Shown: positions 1 through 8,963, counted from the stretch's first letter. The stretch is DNA of 64,000 nucleotides from Candidatus Nitrotoga sp. M5 (GCF_927904885.1 NZ_CAKMNW010000015.1:1-64000); one strand, 5' to 3'. A program made the numbers and translations. Notes: a model not told the origin generated them from the letters alone.

Positions 1-200
1 TTGCTTAAAATATGGCCTCGTTAAACAAATTTCTAATTTTTAAAAGGCGTATCTTGTATGTTAGTAAAAAATAAGCTTGTTCAGATCTGTAACCAATATT
101 AAATATTCATATTCAATATGATATCCGTTACGAATGTGACAGAAGCATAATCTTTTACACCACCTGTACTCTGCGAATTACCTCGCGGCACCTATAAAAG

Positions 201-365
201 TCACTTGCGACTCATCAGTCCCATAATAAGCGAGATGACAAACAGGATCAGGAAGATAAAGAAAAGTATCTTGGCAATCTCGGCAGCGCCAGCTGCGATA
301 CCTGTAAAGCCAAAGAGCGCAGCGACAATCGCGATGACTAAAAATACAACGGTATAGTGGAGCAT
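201..365 (-). CDS. DUF1328 (YtjA-type) small membrane protein
   Basis: This 54-residue protein begins [20 protein letters not shown] and continues through a Gly/Ala-rich turn into a second hydrophobic helix that ends in SRK. That is the pattern of the DUF1328/YtjA family: two short transmembrane helices joined by a [11 protein letters not shown]-like loop, at the usual length of 50-60 residues. The start is supported by an AAAGGAAG ribosome-binding site five bases upstream. It lies 80 bases downstream of a BON-domain lipoprotein gene on the same strand, a pairing expected of envelope or osmotic stress genes. The molecular function of the family is unknown; location in the inner membrane is inferred from hydrophobicity. 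Confidence 0.88.
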   Translation of the reverse strand: MLHYTVVFLVIAIVAALFGFTGIAAGAAEIAKILFFIFLILFVISLIMGLMSRK

Positions 366-386
366 GATGTCTTCCTTTCACTTAAT

Positions 387-424
387 GGTCGGTCAACCAG
401 ACAAGGAGTGCTTGAGGACCGACC
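387..424 (-). other. Hairpin between BON lipoprotein and DUF1328 genes
   Basis: GGTCGGTC at 387-394 pairs with GACCGACC at 417-424, an 8-bp perfect stem with a 22-base loop, in the 80-base spacer between two co-directional genes. No T-run follows on either strand, so it is not a standard intrinsic terminator. It may be an mRNA-stabilising or processing structure; that is inference. Confidence 0.45.
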
Positions 425-445
425 GCTATTCTTAACTTACTTGGC

Positions 446-757
446 TTACTTCACCCGCATATCATTCTTGACCGATTCCACGCCTTTGACGCTACGTGCA
501 ACCTCTGCTGCCTTATTAATATCAGCTTGAGAGTTAACAAAACCGCTCAGTTGTACTACACCCTTGAAGGTTTCGACGTTGATTTCGGCGGATTTCAGGG
601 TAGGCTCTTTTAAAACTGCCGCTTTGACTTTTGTGGTCAGAATGGTGTCATCGATATATTCACCTGTCCCCTCCTGCTTTGACGTGGCTGCACAGCCAAC
701 CATAAAAGCCAGCAAGGCAGTCAGGATAAAAGTTGAAAAACGATTAAATTGTGTCAT
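446..757 (-). CDS. BON-domain lipoprotein (OsmY-like)
   Basis: The 103-residue product has an N-terminal hydrophobic signal and a lipobox ending at C22 (FMVGC), so it should be lipid-anchored in the envelope. Residues about 36-103 form one BON domain, with the typical DDTILTTKVKAAVLKEP opening, the central GVVQLSGFVNS strand and the closing VKGVESVKNDMRVK. BON domains of the OsmY type bind phospholipid or other envelope components and are commonly induced by osmotic stress; the ligand here is unknown. A GGAGGG site precedes the ATG by seven bases. It is transcribed in the same direction as the DUF3309 gene upstream and the DUF1328 gene downstream. A paralogue lies at 1974-2270. Confidence 0.9.
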   Translation of the reverse strand: MTQFNRFSTFILTALLAFMVGCAATSKQEGTGEYIDDTILTTKVKAAVLKEPTLKSAEINVETFKGVVQLSGFVNSQADINKAAEVARSVKGVESVKNDMRVK

Positions 758-923
758 GGTGATACCCTCCAGGTTTAATTGATGAAGCTAAATTTCCTCT
801 CGATGCTTGCACTAGAACAGAACCAAGAGGCTTGTTTTTGCAACTTTCGTTGCGTTACAAATCAGAAACTCATATTTTGTTGTTCGTTGAGCGATCGCCA
901 CAAGGCAAACTCAGAGCAGCGTG

Positions 924-1082
924 CTATATTTTGCCCATCAGCAACAGAATGATCAGAATCAGCAACACCAATCCAATACCACCGCTGGGACCGTAACCCC
1001 AATTTCTACTGTAGGGCCAGCTTGGGATTGCACCGATCAGAAATAGAACCAGTATGATTAGCAGAATTGTTCCTATTGACAT
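924..1082 (-). CDS. DUF3309 small hydrophobic protein
   Basis: The 52-residue protein begins MSIGTILLIILVLFLIGAIP, has a central SRNWGYGPSGG turn and ends in a second hydrophobic helix, LVLLILIILLLMGKI. This is the DUF3309 pattern of two transmembrane helices around a W-P-Y-S-x-x-W-G-Y-G-P-S-G-G loop. The open frame extends further upstream, but the ATG at 1082 is preceded by GGGAGA at proper spacing and the upstream extension has no membrane-protein character, so the short start is chosen. Function of the family is unknown. It lies upstream of the BON lipoprotein on the same strand and probably belongs to the same stress-related group. Confidence 0.82.
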   Translation of the reverse strand: MSIGTILLIILVLFLIGAIPSWPYSRNWGYGPSGGIGLVLLILIILLLMGKI

Positions 1083-1973
1083 TTGATGTCTCCCATAATA
1101 AATCGAAGCAGCGTAAAGCCTGAGAAAGCTATTGCAGCACGACAACAATGATGCTTTCGTCGGCATTTTTAAAAAATTTGTTTCAACCGATATTTCTTCG
1201 AAACACTTTTTTGTAAGTCTAGGTAACAATCACCATTAGCTTTGGCAGTCATCGCTAAGTCTACGGTTGGAAGTATCACCTACCACGATATAGTTCGTCT
1301 GTGCTCCACCGCACATAGTGCTTATTTTTCTGCTCGTGGTTTATTAGGGGGCTTCTCCTGGCAGGATTAAGTAATCTGTTGCGCTGTAAGTATTAAAAAA
1401 TGTAGTTTTTTATGAGGTCAAGTTAATCATGTTGATTTTGACGGTTGCAGAAGCCAAGGGCCTTTCCAGGCCGGCAATGCATTGATGGAAGATTCTGATA
1501 ATCACCACTGGCTAATTTATTTCAGGGTATACATTGATTGAGCCCACCCGGCAGATTACTCTATAGTCAGCTTTACTTTGAAGGGAGTTTCAAACATTAG
1601 GACAAATTGCTTCTGGTTTAATGTATGTGATCATATGCAAATATATTTATATAACTTATTGTTTGTATTGCATATCTAAGGATTGTTGCATCTGATCAAT
1701 GGGTTGTTTTTTATAAGTGGGCGCCAATTCAGTGATTATTTAAAATCATAGCAAAGCGATAAGCTTAAAGTTATGTACAATACTGCACAGACCGTACATA
1801 CGCTGGTTAGTAATCTGCACCTCGGCTGCTAGTGCCAGCTTCCAACCTGTCGTAGTACTACTCCCCAGCTTTCCTAAGTTGGAATTTAAAATCTGTGTGA
1901 ACAGGTTGGAGCATCCCCGCCCCAAGGCAGCGGTCAATCAGGCGTTTTTTTTAATAATCTGGGAGAAATTAGT
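1083..1973. other. Intergenic region, no gene seen
   Basis: This roughly 890-base stretch lies between the divergent DUF3309 and second BON lipoprotein genes and presumably carries both promoters. It is AT-rich around 1590-1700. No conserved protein fragment, tRNA or clear repeat was recognised on either strand; short open frames here have no recognisable features. Confidence 0.5.
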
Positions 1974-2270
1974 ATGAAACATATTAAATCTTTTTTTACT
2001 ATTTGCACTGTAATTCTAGTCATGTCAATTTCAGGTTGCGCATCTATGACTGGAGAACATGTGCCTGATAACGTAATTACATCGAGGGTTAAAACGGCAG
2101 TTTTTAGTGATCCTACGCTGAAAGCTACCGATATAAATATTGAAACCTATAAAGGTGTCGTGCAGTTAAGTGGCTTTGTAAATTCCCCATCTGTGATACA
2201 CAGGGCAGAAGCAATCACTCGTACTGTTATGGGCGTTAAATCTGTCCAGAATGATATGCGACTCAAGTAA
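1974..2270 (+). CDS. BON-domain lipoprotein (paralogue)
   Basis: The 98-residue product has a signal peptide with lipobox SISGC (C22) followed by one BON domain at residues about 30-98. It shares the segment KGVVQLSGFVNS and the ending VKSVQNDMRLK with the lipoprotein at 446-757, so the two are paralogues transcribed in opposite directions. A GGGAGAAA ribosome-binding site precedes the ATG. It is expected in the periplasmic or outer-membrane leaflet. The gene is followed by a gap holding R1 copy 1 and then by the convergent glgP. Confidence 0.9.
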   Translation: MKHIKSFFTICTVILVMSISGCASMTGEHVPDNVITSRVKTAVFSDPTLKATDINIETYKGVVQLSGFVNSPSVIHRAEAITRTVMGVKSVQNDMRLK

Positions 2271-2423
2271 ATATGACATGGGGGATTACTAACGTAATCT
2301 CCCAAATATAAGCTGTGCTGAGATGGGCATGGCGTATCACCGGTCGCAATCACATCATAAGTTATGTTCCTTTTCTGGAACTCGAAATACCACCCCCCAA
2401 TGTTCCGTTCAAAAATACCTTAA

Positions 2424-2600
2424 GGTGCCTCTAAAATTCAATTTTCCAGGCAAGGCATGGTATGAATAAAAAATTTGAGTGCGGCATATTGTTGATATGT
2501 AAACGACAATTTTTGGTGACGCCGTATTGTGACGGAGCTGGGTAAGCAGGCAAACTTTAAAGCGGCTGCTCGCAAAATTGGATTTTTTAAAAAATGTCCT
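2424..2600 (+). repeat. R1 dispersed repeat, copy 1 (near full length)
   Basis: This copy begins GGTGCCTCTAAAATTCAA and runs through a core containing AAAAAATTTGAG, ATATGTAAACGACAAT, GCCGTATTGTGAC and GGTAAGCAG, ending with CTCGCAAAATTGGATTTTT. The same blocks in the same order occur, reverse-complemented, at 50871-51040 and 20630-20821. It lies between the convergent BON lipoprotein and glgP genes. It has no convincing coding capacity. The orientation starting GGTGCCTC is called plus here. Confidence 0.8.
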
Positions 2601-2654
2601 TAATTTGTGAACCCAGAAGATTATCAGCGTGTATGGTTCGATAGTCTTCATGGG

Positions 2655-5150
2655 TTATTCGTTCGTATTGTCACTTAGAGATGGTTTGGTTATCGGCGCT
2701 ACATGCCAGATATGTTTCGCATATTCGCCAATAGTACGGTCACTAGAAAACTTGCCCATGCCGGCGACGTTAAGAATGGCGCGTTTTGTCCACTCTTTTT
2801 GATCGCGGTACATTTCACTTACCTTGTCCTGGCAGTCAACATAAGAAGCGTAATCAGCAAGGAGCATGTAGCGGTCTCCATGCTTGAGCAGTGCATCTAC
2901 CAACTCTTGATAGCGTTGCGGCTCATCGGGACAGAAATATCCCGACGCAATCATATCAAGCGCGTTCTTCAATTCAACGTTGCTGTGGTAATAATGCTGC
3001 GGATCATATCCTTGATGGGCAAGCGCCTTGACTTCATCGGTAGTCATACCGAAAAGAAAGAAATTCTCCGCCCCCACTTCTGCGCGGATCTCAACATTTG
3101 CTCCATCCAGCGTGCCAATCGTGAGCGCACCGTTCAATGTCAGCTTCATATTGCCTGTGCCTGACGCCTCCGTTCCAGCAGTAGAAATCTGTTCAGAGAG
3201 ATCGGCGGCAGGCACGATGCGTTCCGCATTCGACACATCATAATTGGGGAAAAACACCAGTTTAAGCTTGCCATCGACCTGTTGGTCGTTATTGACGACG
3301 TCAGCAATATCGTTGATGAGCCTGATGACACGCTTAGCCATGGCATAACCGGGCGCCGCTTTCCCAGCGATAATGACTGTGCGGGGAGCAATGTCTGGAT
3401 GCGATCCCGAACGGATGCGGTTGTATAGCGTGATGACATGCAACACATTAAGCAACTGTCGTTTGTATTCATGGATGCGCTTGATCTGAATATCGAACAG
3501 CGATTTTGAATCGACCGTAATGCCGAGTTGTTTGTGAATCAATCCGGCAAGGCGTTCCTTGTTAACCTGTTTGACTTCACGAAATTGTTTGTGAAAAGTG
3601 GCATCATCGGCATGCTTGCGCAGCTTCTGCAACTGGCTTAGTTCGGTCAGCCAATTTTTTCCGATGTGCTCGGTGATCAGCTTTGCTAATTTAGGATTGG
3701 CCTGATTTAACCAGCGACGCTGCGTGATGCCGTTGGTCATATTGATAATTTTGCCCGGAGTGATGCGCTCGAAGTCAGCAAAGATGGTTCCTTTCATCAA
3801 CTCAGTGTGCAATGCGGCAACACCGTTCACCGCATGGCTACCGACGATGGCAAGGTGCGCCATACGGATGCAACGTACGCCATTCTCGTCAATGACGGAC
3901 AGACGGCGCAACAGTTCATTGTCTCCGGGGAATTGGTGTGCCACCTGCTGCATGAAACGATGATTGATCTCGTAGATAATCTGCAAATGGCGTGGCAACA
4001 TACTCTCGAACATGGCCACTGGCCATGTCTCCAACGCTTCTGGCATCAGCGTGTGATTGGTGTAGGAAAAGATGCGCGTGGTCAACCCCCATGCCTCGTC
4101 CCACAACAGATGATGTACATCAACCAGCAGGCGCATCATTTCAGCAACGGCAATGGAAGGATGGGTGTCGTTCAGTTGTACCGCAATCTTGTCCGGCAAC
4201 GCCTCCCATCCGTCATGATTTTTTTTGTAGCGATGCAGCATGTCCTGCAGAGACGCACTGACAAAGAAGTATTGCTGCCGCAGGCGCAGCTCACGCCCCA
4301 TCTCGGTGGAATCGTCCGGATATAGTACCTTGGCTAAATTCTCCGATGCGTTCTTGTCTGCTACTGCTTGAATATAATTTCCCTGATTGAAGTAGCTCAG
4401 TTCAAAATCTCGCGAAGATTTTGCTGCCCATAGCCGCATGTTGTTCACCGTCTTGCCGCCATAACCCGGAACTGGTGTGTCGTAAGCCATTGCCATCACA
4501 TCGTCAGCATCCACCCAGTGGTGCCGCAACACGCCATCTTCATGTGTGTATTCCACTACACGTCCGTAAAACTTCACCGGATACAACAACTCAGGTCGCG
4601 GAAATTCCCACGGATTCCCATAACGCAACCAGTTGTCTGGGTGCTCCACCTGCACGCCATTTTCGATACTTTGTCGGAACATGCCGTATTCATAACGAAT
4701 GCCGTAGCCATAGCAGGGAAGGTCGAGAGTCGCCATGGAGTCTAGAAAACACGCTGCAAGCCGTCCGAGCCCACCGTTCCCCAATGCTGCATCAGCCTCT
4801 ATCTCGACAACTGCCTCTAGCTCCTGCCCAAATTCATACAGTGCTGCTTTGCATTGTTCATCAATTCCCAGATTGAGCATGGCATTGCTCAAAGTGCGTC
4901 CCACGAGAAATTCCAGCGACAGGTAGTAGACACGCTTAACATCGTGCTCGTAGTAGCTTTGCATCGTCTTCATCCAGCGTTCGGCAAGGCGGTCGCGCAC
5001 AGTATAAGCGGTGGTATGAAACCAGTCGCGCGTTGTCGCATTGATGTGATATTTACTGTTGGAATAGACCAGATGATTTGCAAGTGAAGTCTGAATAGCC
5101 TTTTTACTCATACCGGCACTTCGATGCTGCTGTTTGACTTTGTTGCTCAT
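2655..5150 (-). CDS. glgP: Glycogen/starch/alpha-glucan phosphorylase
   Basis: The 831-residue enzyme catalyses phosphorolysis of alpha-1,4-glucans to glucose-1-phosphate. It spans the full family length, with the N-terminal VYYLSLEFLVGRTL segment, the GNGGLGRLAACFLDS motif, and the PLP site EASGTGNMKLTLNGALTIGT, whose lysine carries pyridoxal phosphate. An ATG four codons upstream (5162) is also in frame, but GGAGG lies directly before the ATG at 5150, so the shorter start is preferred. It stands alone: no glycogen synthase, branching enzyme or debranching enzyme is adjacent. Downstream, in the convergent gap, is repeat R1 copy 1. Confidence 0.97.
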   Translation of the reverse strand: MSNKVKQQHRSAGMSKKAIQTSLANHLVYSNSKYHINATTRDWFHTTAYTVRDRLAERWMKTMQSYYEHDVKRVYYLSLEFLVGRTLSNAMLNLGIDEQCKAALYEFGQELEAVVEIEADAALGNGGLGRLAACFLDSMATLDLPCYGYGIRYEYGMFRQSIENGVQVEHPDNWLRYGNPWEFPRPELLYPVKFYGRVVEYTHEDGVLRHHWVDADDVMAMAYDTPVPGYGGKTVNNMRLWAAKSSRDFELSYFNQGNYIQAVADKNASENLAKVLYPDDSTEMGRELRLRQQYFFVSASLQDMLHRYKKNHDGWEALPDKIAVQLNDTHPSIAVAEMMRLLVDVHHLLWDEAWGLTTRIFSYTNHTLMPEALETWPVAMFESMLPRHLQIIYEINHRFMQQVAHQFPGDNELLRRLSVIDENGVRCIRMAHLAIVGSHAVNGVAALHTELMKGTIFADFERITPGKIINMTNGITQRRWLNQANPKLAKLITEHIGKNWLTELSQLQKLRKHADDATFHKQFREVKQVNKERLAGLIHKQLGITVDSKSLFDIQIKRIHEYKRQLLNVLHVITLYNRIRSGSHPDIAPRTVIIAGKAAPGYAMAKRVIRLINDIADVVNNDQQVDGKLKLVFFPNYDVSNAERIVPAADLSEQISTAGTEASGTGNMKLTLNGALTIGTLDGANVEIRAEVGAENFFLFGMTTDEVKALAHQGYDPQHYYHSNVELKNALDMIASGYFCPDEPQRYQELVDALLKHGDRYMLLADYASYVDCQDKVSEMYRDQKEWTKRAILNVAGMGKFSSDRTIGEYAKHIWHVAPITKPSLSDNTNE

Positions 5151-5413
5151 TACGACCTCCATAGTTTTATGAATGTATCGCGATACTCTTGAGTCCGCGC
5201 TGATTCTCTGCGCATGGAGAAATAGTGTGTAGACATCAAGATGTTAGCTGGCGAGGTAAAAGTGCAAAAGGTAAAGTCGAATGGTACTAAGTTAAGTAAA
5301 TTTAGCATGCAGCAAATTAGCATGGAGCGTTTGCTACCATTGAATTAACCTGTAGGACTTGTAACGGCACTATTCTGTAATTCTGAAATCATTGATCAAG
5401 TTATTGGATTATT

Positions 5414-5525
5414 AATAAATTTACAGACCTCTTCTATTTCATTCATCAATTCGATATCCTTAGCTTAAATGAACTGGTCAAGCGACTTGACCTGCGATGT
5501 GCGATGTTTTGTGTCAAGGCGTAGA
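5414..5525 (+). repeat. R2 dispersed repeat, copy a
   Basis: This segment, AT-rich at its start, contains TTCTATTTCATTCATCAATT, CGATATCC, CTTAGCTTAAATG and the hairpin GGTCAAG-CGA-CTTGACC at 5476-5492. It aligns with 43888-43980 over about 85 bases and with part of 6571-6646, all in the same orientation. It lies just upstream of a transposase remnant. Confidence 0.65.
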
Positions 5526-5606
5526 AGGCGGAATCATGACTTTCAATATAGTGTAGAAATATTTAAATATTGGCACTTATGGCAAGGTCACTCAGAATCA
5601 AGGACA

Positions 5607-5741
5607 CCTTTAAAATTGTTCGGCGGGCTGTCTCATGTGACTTCGAGAGGCAACACAAAAGGTGCGATCTACCTTGATGAGGAAGATAGGCTGAGCTGGT
5701 TTGCGCTGATTAACGAAGTAAGCTCGCGCTTCAGCGCATAA
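5607..5741 (+). pseudogene. REP-associated tyrosine transposase (Y1/TnpA_REP) N-terminal remnant
   Basis: In frame, this stretch encodes PLKLFGGLSHVTSRGNTKGA followed by IYLDEEDRLSWFALINEVSSRF and then a stop. It closely matches the start of Y1-type REP-associated transposases (PLRIxxPGAxYHVTSRGN...IYxDDEDR...LLxEVxxRF). Only about 45 of the usual 200-330 residues remain: the HxH metal site and catalytic tyrosine are missing, and there is no proper start codon. It is a dead fragment. Such transposases are tied to palindromic REP repeats, so its presence near repeat-rich gaps is suggestive. Confidence 0.75.
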
Positions 5742-5759
5742 AGCTTCGCACAAAATTAC

Positions 5760-6527
5760 ATGACTGCAAGCCCCGAACCTTATCCCTCCACTTTCTTTGC
5801 TCACCCCATCGTTGATGACTTTGTGGCGCCTGCATGTCACGATTTTGTGGAAATTTTGTATCAAGATGACGATATCTTGTTGATCAACAAACCCAGTGGC
5901 CTGCTCAGTTTATCGGGTGCAAATCCTCTAAATTGGGATTCGGTACACTACCGTTTGGTACACGGCCAAAAAAGCGTGAGTCCTGCATTCCCGGAGGCAA
6001 AATTACCGCATCGATTAGATTTTGGGACATCGGGCATTATGGTTGTGGGGCTGAATGCAGAGTCAGCGCAACATCTCAATAAACAGTTTCAAGCACGCAC
6101 GATTCAAAAGCGATATGTAGCCCTGCTAGAAGGTTGGGTTGTCGACGATCAGGGGCGAATTACAGCGGCCATAGCTAAAGATACAAACCAATTTCCTCGG
6201 GTAAAAATTTGCCACACCACAGGCAAAGCGGCCATAACTGAATACACGGTGTTACAGCGTCTAGAGCAACCGCGTCGGAGCCTTGTGCAATTTACTCCTC
6301 ATACGGGACGTACACACCAGTTACGGATTCACAGCCAGGCGATAGGTCATCCTATTCTTGGGTGTGGCCTGTATAAAAGCGATCATAGTGAACAGATGGC
6401 AGATCGTTTGCTACTACACGCAAGTGACTTATATTTTGAGCATCCTACTGGCGGTAAACAGTTCCATGGACAGTGTCCCTGTCCGTTTAATGGGCTGAAT
6501 GGTGTATGCCTTCCTCAGGTTGGTTAG
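5760..6527 (+). CDS. RluA-family pseudouridine synthase
   Basis: The 255-residue protein converts specific uridines to pseudouridine in rRNA or tRNA. It carries the RluA family signature HRLDFGTSGIMVV, whose aspartate is the catalytic nucleophile, after the KPSGLLS strand, and later has the THQLRIHSQAIGHPILG and LLLHA motifs. No S4 domain is present, and the length fits the RluA/TruC-like single-domain members rather than RluC/RluD. The exact target cannot be told from sequence. A long N-terminal extension of about 30 residues precedes the domain. It follows the transposase remnant directly. Confidence 0.9.
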   Translation: MTASPEPYPSTFFAHPIVDDFVAPACHDFVEILYQDDDILLINKPSGLLSLSGANPLNWDSVHYRLVHGQKSVSPAFPEAKLPHRLDFGTSGIMVVGLNAESAQHLNKQFQARTIQKRYVALLEGWVVDDQGRITAAIAKDTNQFPRVKICHTTGKAAITEYTVLQRLEQPRRSLVQFTPHTGRTHQLRIHSQAIGHPILGCGLYKSDHSEQMADRLLLHASDLYFEHPTGGKQFHGQCPCPFNGLNGVCLPQVG

Positions 6528-6570
6528 TATCATATTGGTGCAAAATGAGATAAGTGGGGAGCTGACGATC

Positions 6571-6646
6571 GTTAATTCGATATCCTTGCTTATATGTGCG
6601 GATTAAGCGATTTGAATCGTGACTTTCACTTTTTTGTTTCAAGGCA
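6571..6646 (+). repeat. R2 dispersed repeat, copy b (partial)
   Basis: GTTAATTCGATATCCTTGCT continues into TATATG, TTAAGCGATTTGAATCGTG, then TTTTTTGTTTCAAGGC. These blocks match copy a (CAATTCGATATCCTTAGCTT, TGTCAAGGC) and copy c (CTCTTGCTTATATGTATTGA). It lies in the 238-base gap between the pseudouridine synthase and the sigma factor gene, so it may overlap the promoter of the latter. Confidence 0.6.
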
Positions 6647-6765
6647 TGACTACAATATTTTGCATTCGCAGATTGAGTGTGGCTCCGGGCCCTCCACACT
6701 ATTGACTGGAGCAGACTAATGGGCGAATCCCATCGATAATTAGAAAAAAATGACGCAGGAATTCG

Positions 6766-7305
6766 ATGGCGAAAATTACTAAATCCCTTGAGACGCTGAT
6801 GCGACAAGCGCTAGATGGGGATAAATGCGCTTACTCTGACTTGCTACGGGAGACCGCACATTTTTTGCGACCTTTTCTGCAACAGAAACTGAGCTCTAGG
6901 AATGACGTAGATGATTTGCTGCAGGAGATCCTGTTATCCATCCACAAGGCTCGCCATACTTATAATGACTTGCGTCCCTATAAGCCATGGGCCTATGCGA
7001 TTGCCAAATTCAGATTGTTAGACTATTTACGCACACGCTATGCTGATCACCTGCGTTTTGCCATAGAAATATCAGAAGTGGAGAATTCTTTATATGGATG
7101 TGTAACAGAGCCCCGTATTAGTTACGAGTCCATCAACGGAGAAATATTTAAGCTTTCAGAAAAACAAGCGCTTATATTACAAATGATGCACCAGGAGGGG
7201 TACACGACCAAGGAAGTGGCTGGGAAAATCGGCATGACTGAAACGGCAGTAAACGTTGCAGCACACCGTGCTTACAAGGCATTAAAGCGCCAGTTGGAGG
7301 AGTGA
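6766..7305 (+). CDS. ECF-type sigma-70 factor
   Basis: The 179-residue protein has region 2 with the conserved DDLLQEILLSIHKARHTY and PWAYAIAKFRLLDYLR segments (residues about 45-90), and a region 4 helix-turn-helix with LSEKQALILQMMHQEGYTTKE and VNVAAHRAYKALKRQL. There is no sigma region 1 or 3, as expected for an extracytoplasmic-function factor. Its stop codon overlaps the start of the NrsF-like anti-sigma gene, so the pair is co-translated. The arrangement matches SigF/NrsF-type systems, which respond to heavy metal or oxidative stress; the signal here is unknown. Confidence 0.95.
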   Translation: MAKITKSLETLMRQALDGDKCAYSDLLRETAHFLRPFLQQKLSSRNDVDDLLQEILLSIHKARHTYNDLRPYKPWAYAIAKFRLLDYLRTRYADHLRFAIEISEVENSLYGCVTEPRISYESINGEIFKLSEKQALILQMMHQEGYTTKEVAGKIGMTETAVNVAAHRAYKALKRQLEE

Positions 7306-7940
7306 TGGATAGTATTGAACAATTGATTAAAGCATTGACTGAAGATGAAACAAAGTTGCGACCTGCGCCTCATCCGTTCATGCAAAGCCTCAAATGGATT
7401 GTTGCGGCAGCAGCCTACCTAGCCATTTCACTAGTATTTTTTGGCCTGCGTCCAGACATCATGCAAGCCACAGAAAATAAGTGGTTTATTGTCGAGCTTG
7501 TGACGCTGTTTGGCATCTTTGTAGCTACATCAGTTAGTGCTTCGTTACTCGCGTTTCCCGATTTGCATCAGAAACGCATCACTGCCTTTGCACCTATTCC
7601 TGTGTTAGTTCTGTTCCTGGTCGTCATTTTTCTCGCGTGGAGCGCAGACAATCCTTCTGCACTGTTGCCTGAGCATACCTATGAATGTACCTATTGCATC
7701 ATCATGGTTTCATTGCTGCCAGCTATATGGACATTTTATTCATTGCGCAAATTTGCAAGCATACACTACCGCCTGGCAGGAGGCCTTGCTCTGCTTTCAG
7801 CGTCCAGCATTGGTGCTTTATGGCTGCGGCTGTATGAAGCGAATGATTCCATCATTCATGTCGTCGAATGGCATTACCTACCTATGCTTGTTGTCGGATT
7901 CATCGGTTTATGGCTGGGAGACATTATTTTGAAATGGTAG
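7305..7940 (+). CDS. NrsF-like (DUF1109) membrane anti-sigma factor
   Basis: The 211-residue protein has six predicted transmembrane helices (about 29-50, 62-82, 96-113, 131-148, 155-175, 190-211) after a cytoplasmic N-terminus, matching DUF1109/NrsF anti-sigma factors. It should hold the ECF factor encoded just upstream inactive at the membrane. A CxxC pair lies at C128/C131 at the end of the loop before helix 4; cysteines in this family have been implicated in sensing. The ATG at 7305 overlaps the sigma gene stop by one base and is preceded by GGAGG; a GTG at 7302 is an alternative start. Confidence 0.9.
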   Translation: MDSIEQLIKALTEDETKLRPAPHPFMQSLKWIVAAAAYLAISLVFFGLRPDIMQATENKWFIVELVTLFGIFVATSVSASLLAFPDLHQKRITAFAPIPVLVLFLVVIFLAWSADNPSALLPEHTYECTYCIIMVSLLPAIWTFYSLRKFASIHYRLAGGLALLSASSIGALWLRLYEANDSIIHVVEWHYLPMLVVGFIGLWLGDIILKW

Positions 7941-8236
7941 TCATCGCATGTGACTTACACTAAGGGTGATGTCCTATTTCAATAAAATCATCTGTTGTTA
8001 CGTGTTTGTCGTGATGGGTAACCACGCCGTGCATAAGTAATTTCAAATTTTTCTTTTGAGATGCATCTATTTTTTAATGTCTTATGTAACCTTTTTTCCA
8101 ACGAATACGAATTGTAGTAAGCAAAGCAAATTAGATGCAGCAACCCAAGTTGGACTGCGAATATCAAATTACGCTTGGCAAAACGTTTAGAGATTGACGT
8201 CTCTATTTTCAATTCTTATGAAGAAGGAGTTTTACA

Positions 8237-8929
8237 ATGCACATGAAAAAATCTCTGATTCTTGGGTGTATTCTTTGCGCCACCGCCCTCAATATTGCCA
8301 ATAGCTGGGCGAGCGAAGAGAAGGAAAAGAACAAGAATCATTACAAGTTGACATACAAAATATCTATTACAAACCTCACTCCTGGCCAACCAGTTACTCC
8401 CCTTATGGCCGCCACCCATCGACCGGGGATGTCGTTTTTTAACGCGGGCGATGCTCCAACCCCAGAATTGGCTATCTTAGCTGAGACCGGTAACGGCAAT
8501 CCTATGGCGACACGGCTGAATAATACGCAGGGTTATGGCGATGTACAAGTCGGTGCAAGTGGAACTGCACCTGGCGAAACCACAATGATGACAATAACTG
8601 CGAACTCTGACAGAAATCACGTGAGCTTTGGCGCAATGCTTGGCAATACCAATGATGCATTCATTGCCCTGAGAGATGTTAAGTTGCCCAAAGGTAAGCG
8701 AGTCGTTACTTATTATGCAGATACTTATGATGCCGGCTCTGAAACTAACGATGAATCTTGCGGCACTGTAGTGGGCCCAGCTTGTGGCGGCGAGGGTTTT
8801 TCGCCGAATGACGTCGGCGAAGGTTTCATGCATATTCACAACGGTATTCACGGGATAGGCGATCTTGATCCTGCAATTTATGACTGGCGTAATCCGGCCG
8901 CCCAGATTGTTATTCAGCGCATGAATTGA
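8237..8929 (+). CDS. Secreted spondin-domain (Spond_N) protein
   Basis: The 230-residue protein has a Sec signal peptide (residues 1-25, cleaved near NSWA-SEE). The mature part matches the bacterial spondin_N family: YKLTYKISITNLTPGQPVTP, then THRPGMSFFNAG, ASDR-like and FGAML...NDAFIALRDVKLP segments, and a C-terminal HIHNGIHGIGDLDP...YDWRNPAAQIVIQR. Length is typical. An AAGGAG site sits seven bases before the ATG and an intrinsic terminator follows at 8964-8997. It lies 296 bases downstream of the anti-sigma gene and is a likely target of that sigma factor. Function of bacterial spondin proteins is not established. Confidence 0.88.
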   Translation: MHMKKSLILGCILCATALNIANSWASEEKEKNKNHYKLTYKISITNLTPGQPVTPLMAATHRPGMSFFNAGDAPTPELAILAETGNGNPMATRLNNTQGYGDVQVGASGTAPGETTMMTITANSDRNHVSFGAMLGNTNDAFIALRDVKLPKGKRVVTYYADTYDAGSETNDESCGTVVGPACGGEGFSPNDVGEGFMHIHNGIHGIGDLDPAIYDWRNPAAQIVIQRMN

Positions 8930-8963
8930 TTTAGTCTATTTGCTCGCGGTAGCAAAAGCCAGA

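Noticed and set aside
178-381. 67-residue Cys/Arg-rich minus-strand frame
   Set aside because: It overlaps the DUF1328 gene in another frame; the 54-residue DUF1328 product at 201-365 has a ribosome-binding site and a family match.
1746-1937. 63-residue minus-strand frame
   Set aside because: No ribosome-binding site, no recognisable motif and low-complexity surroundings.
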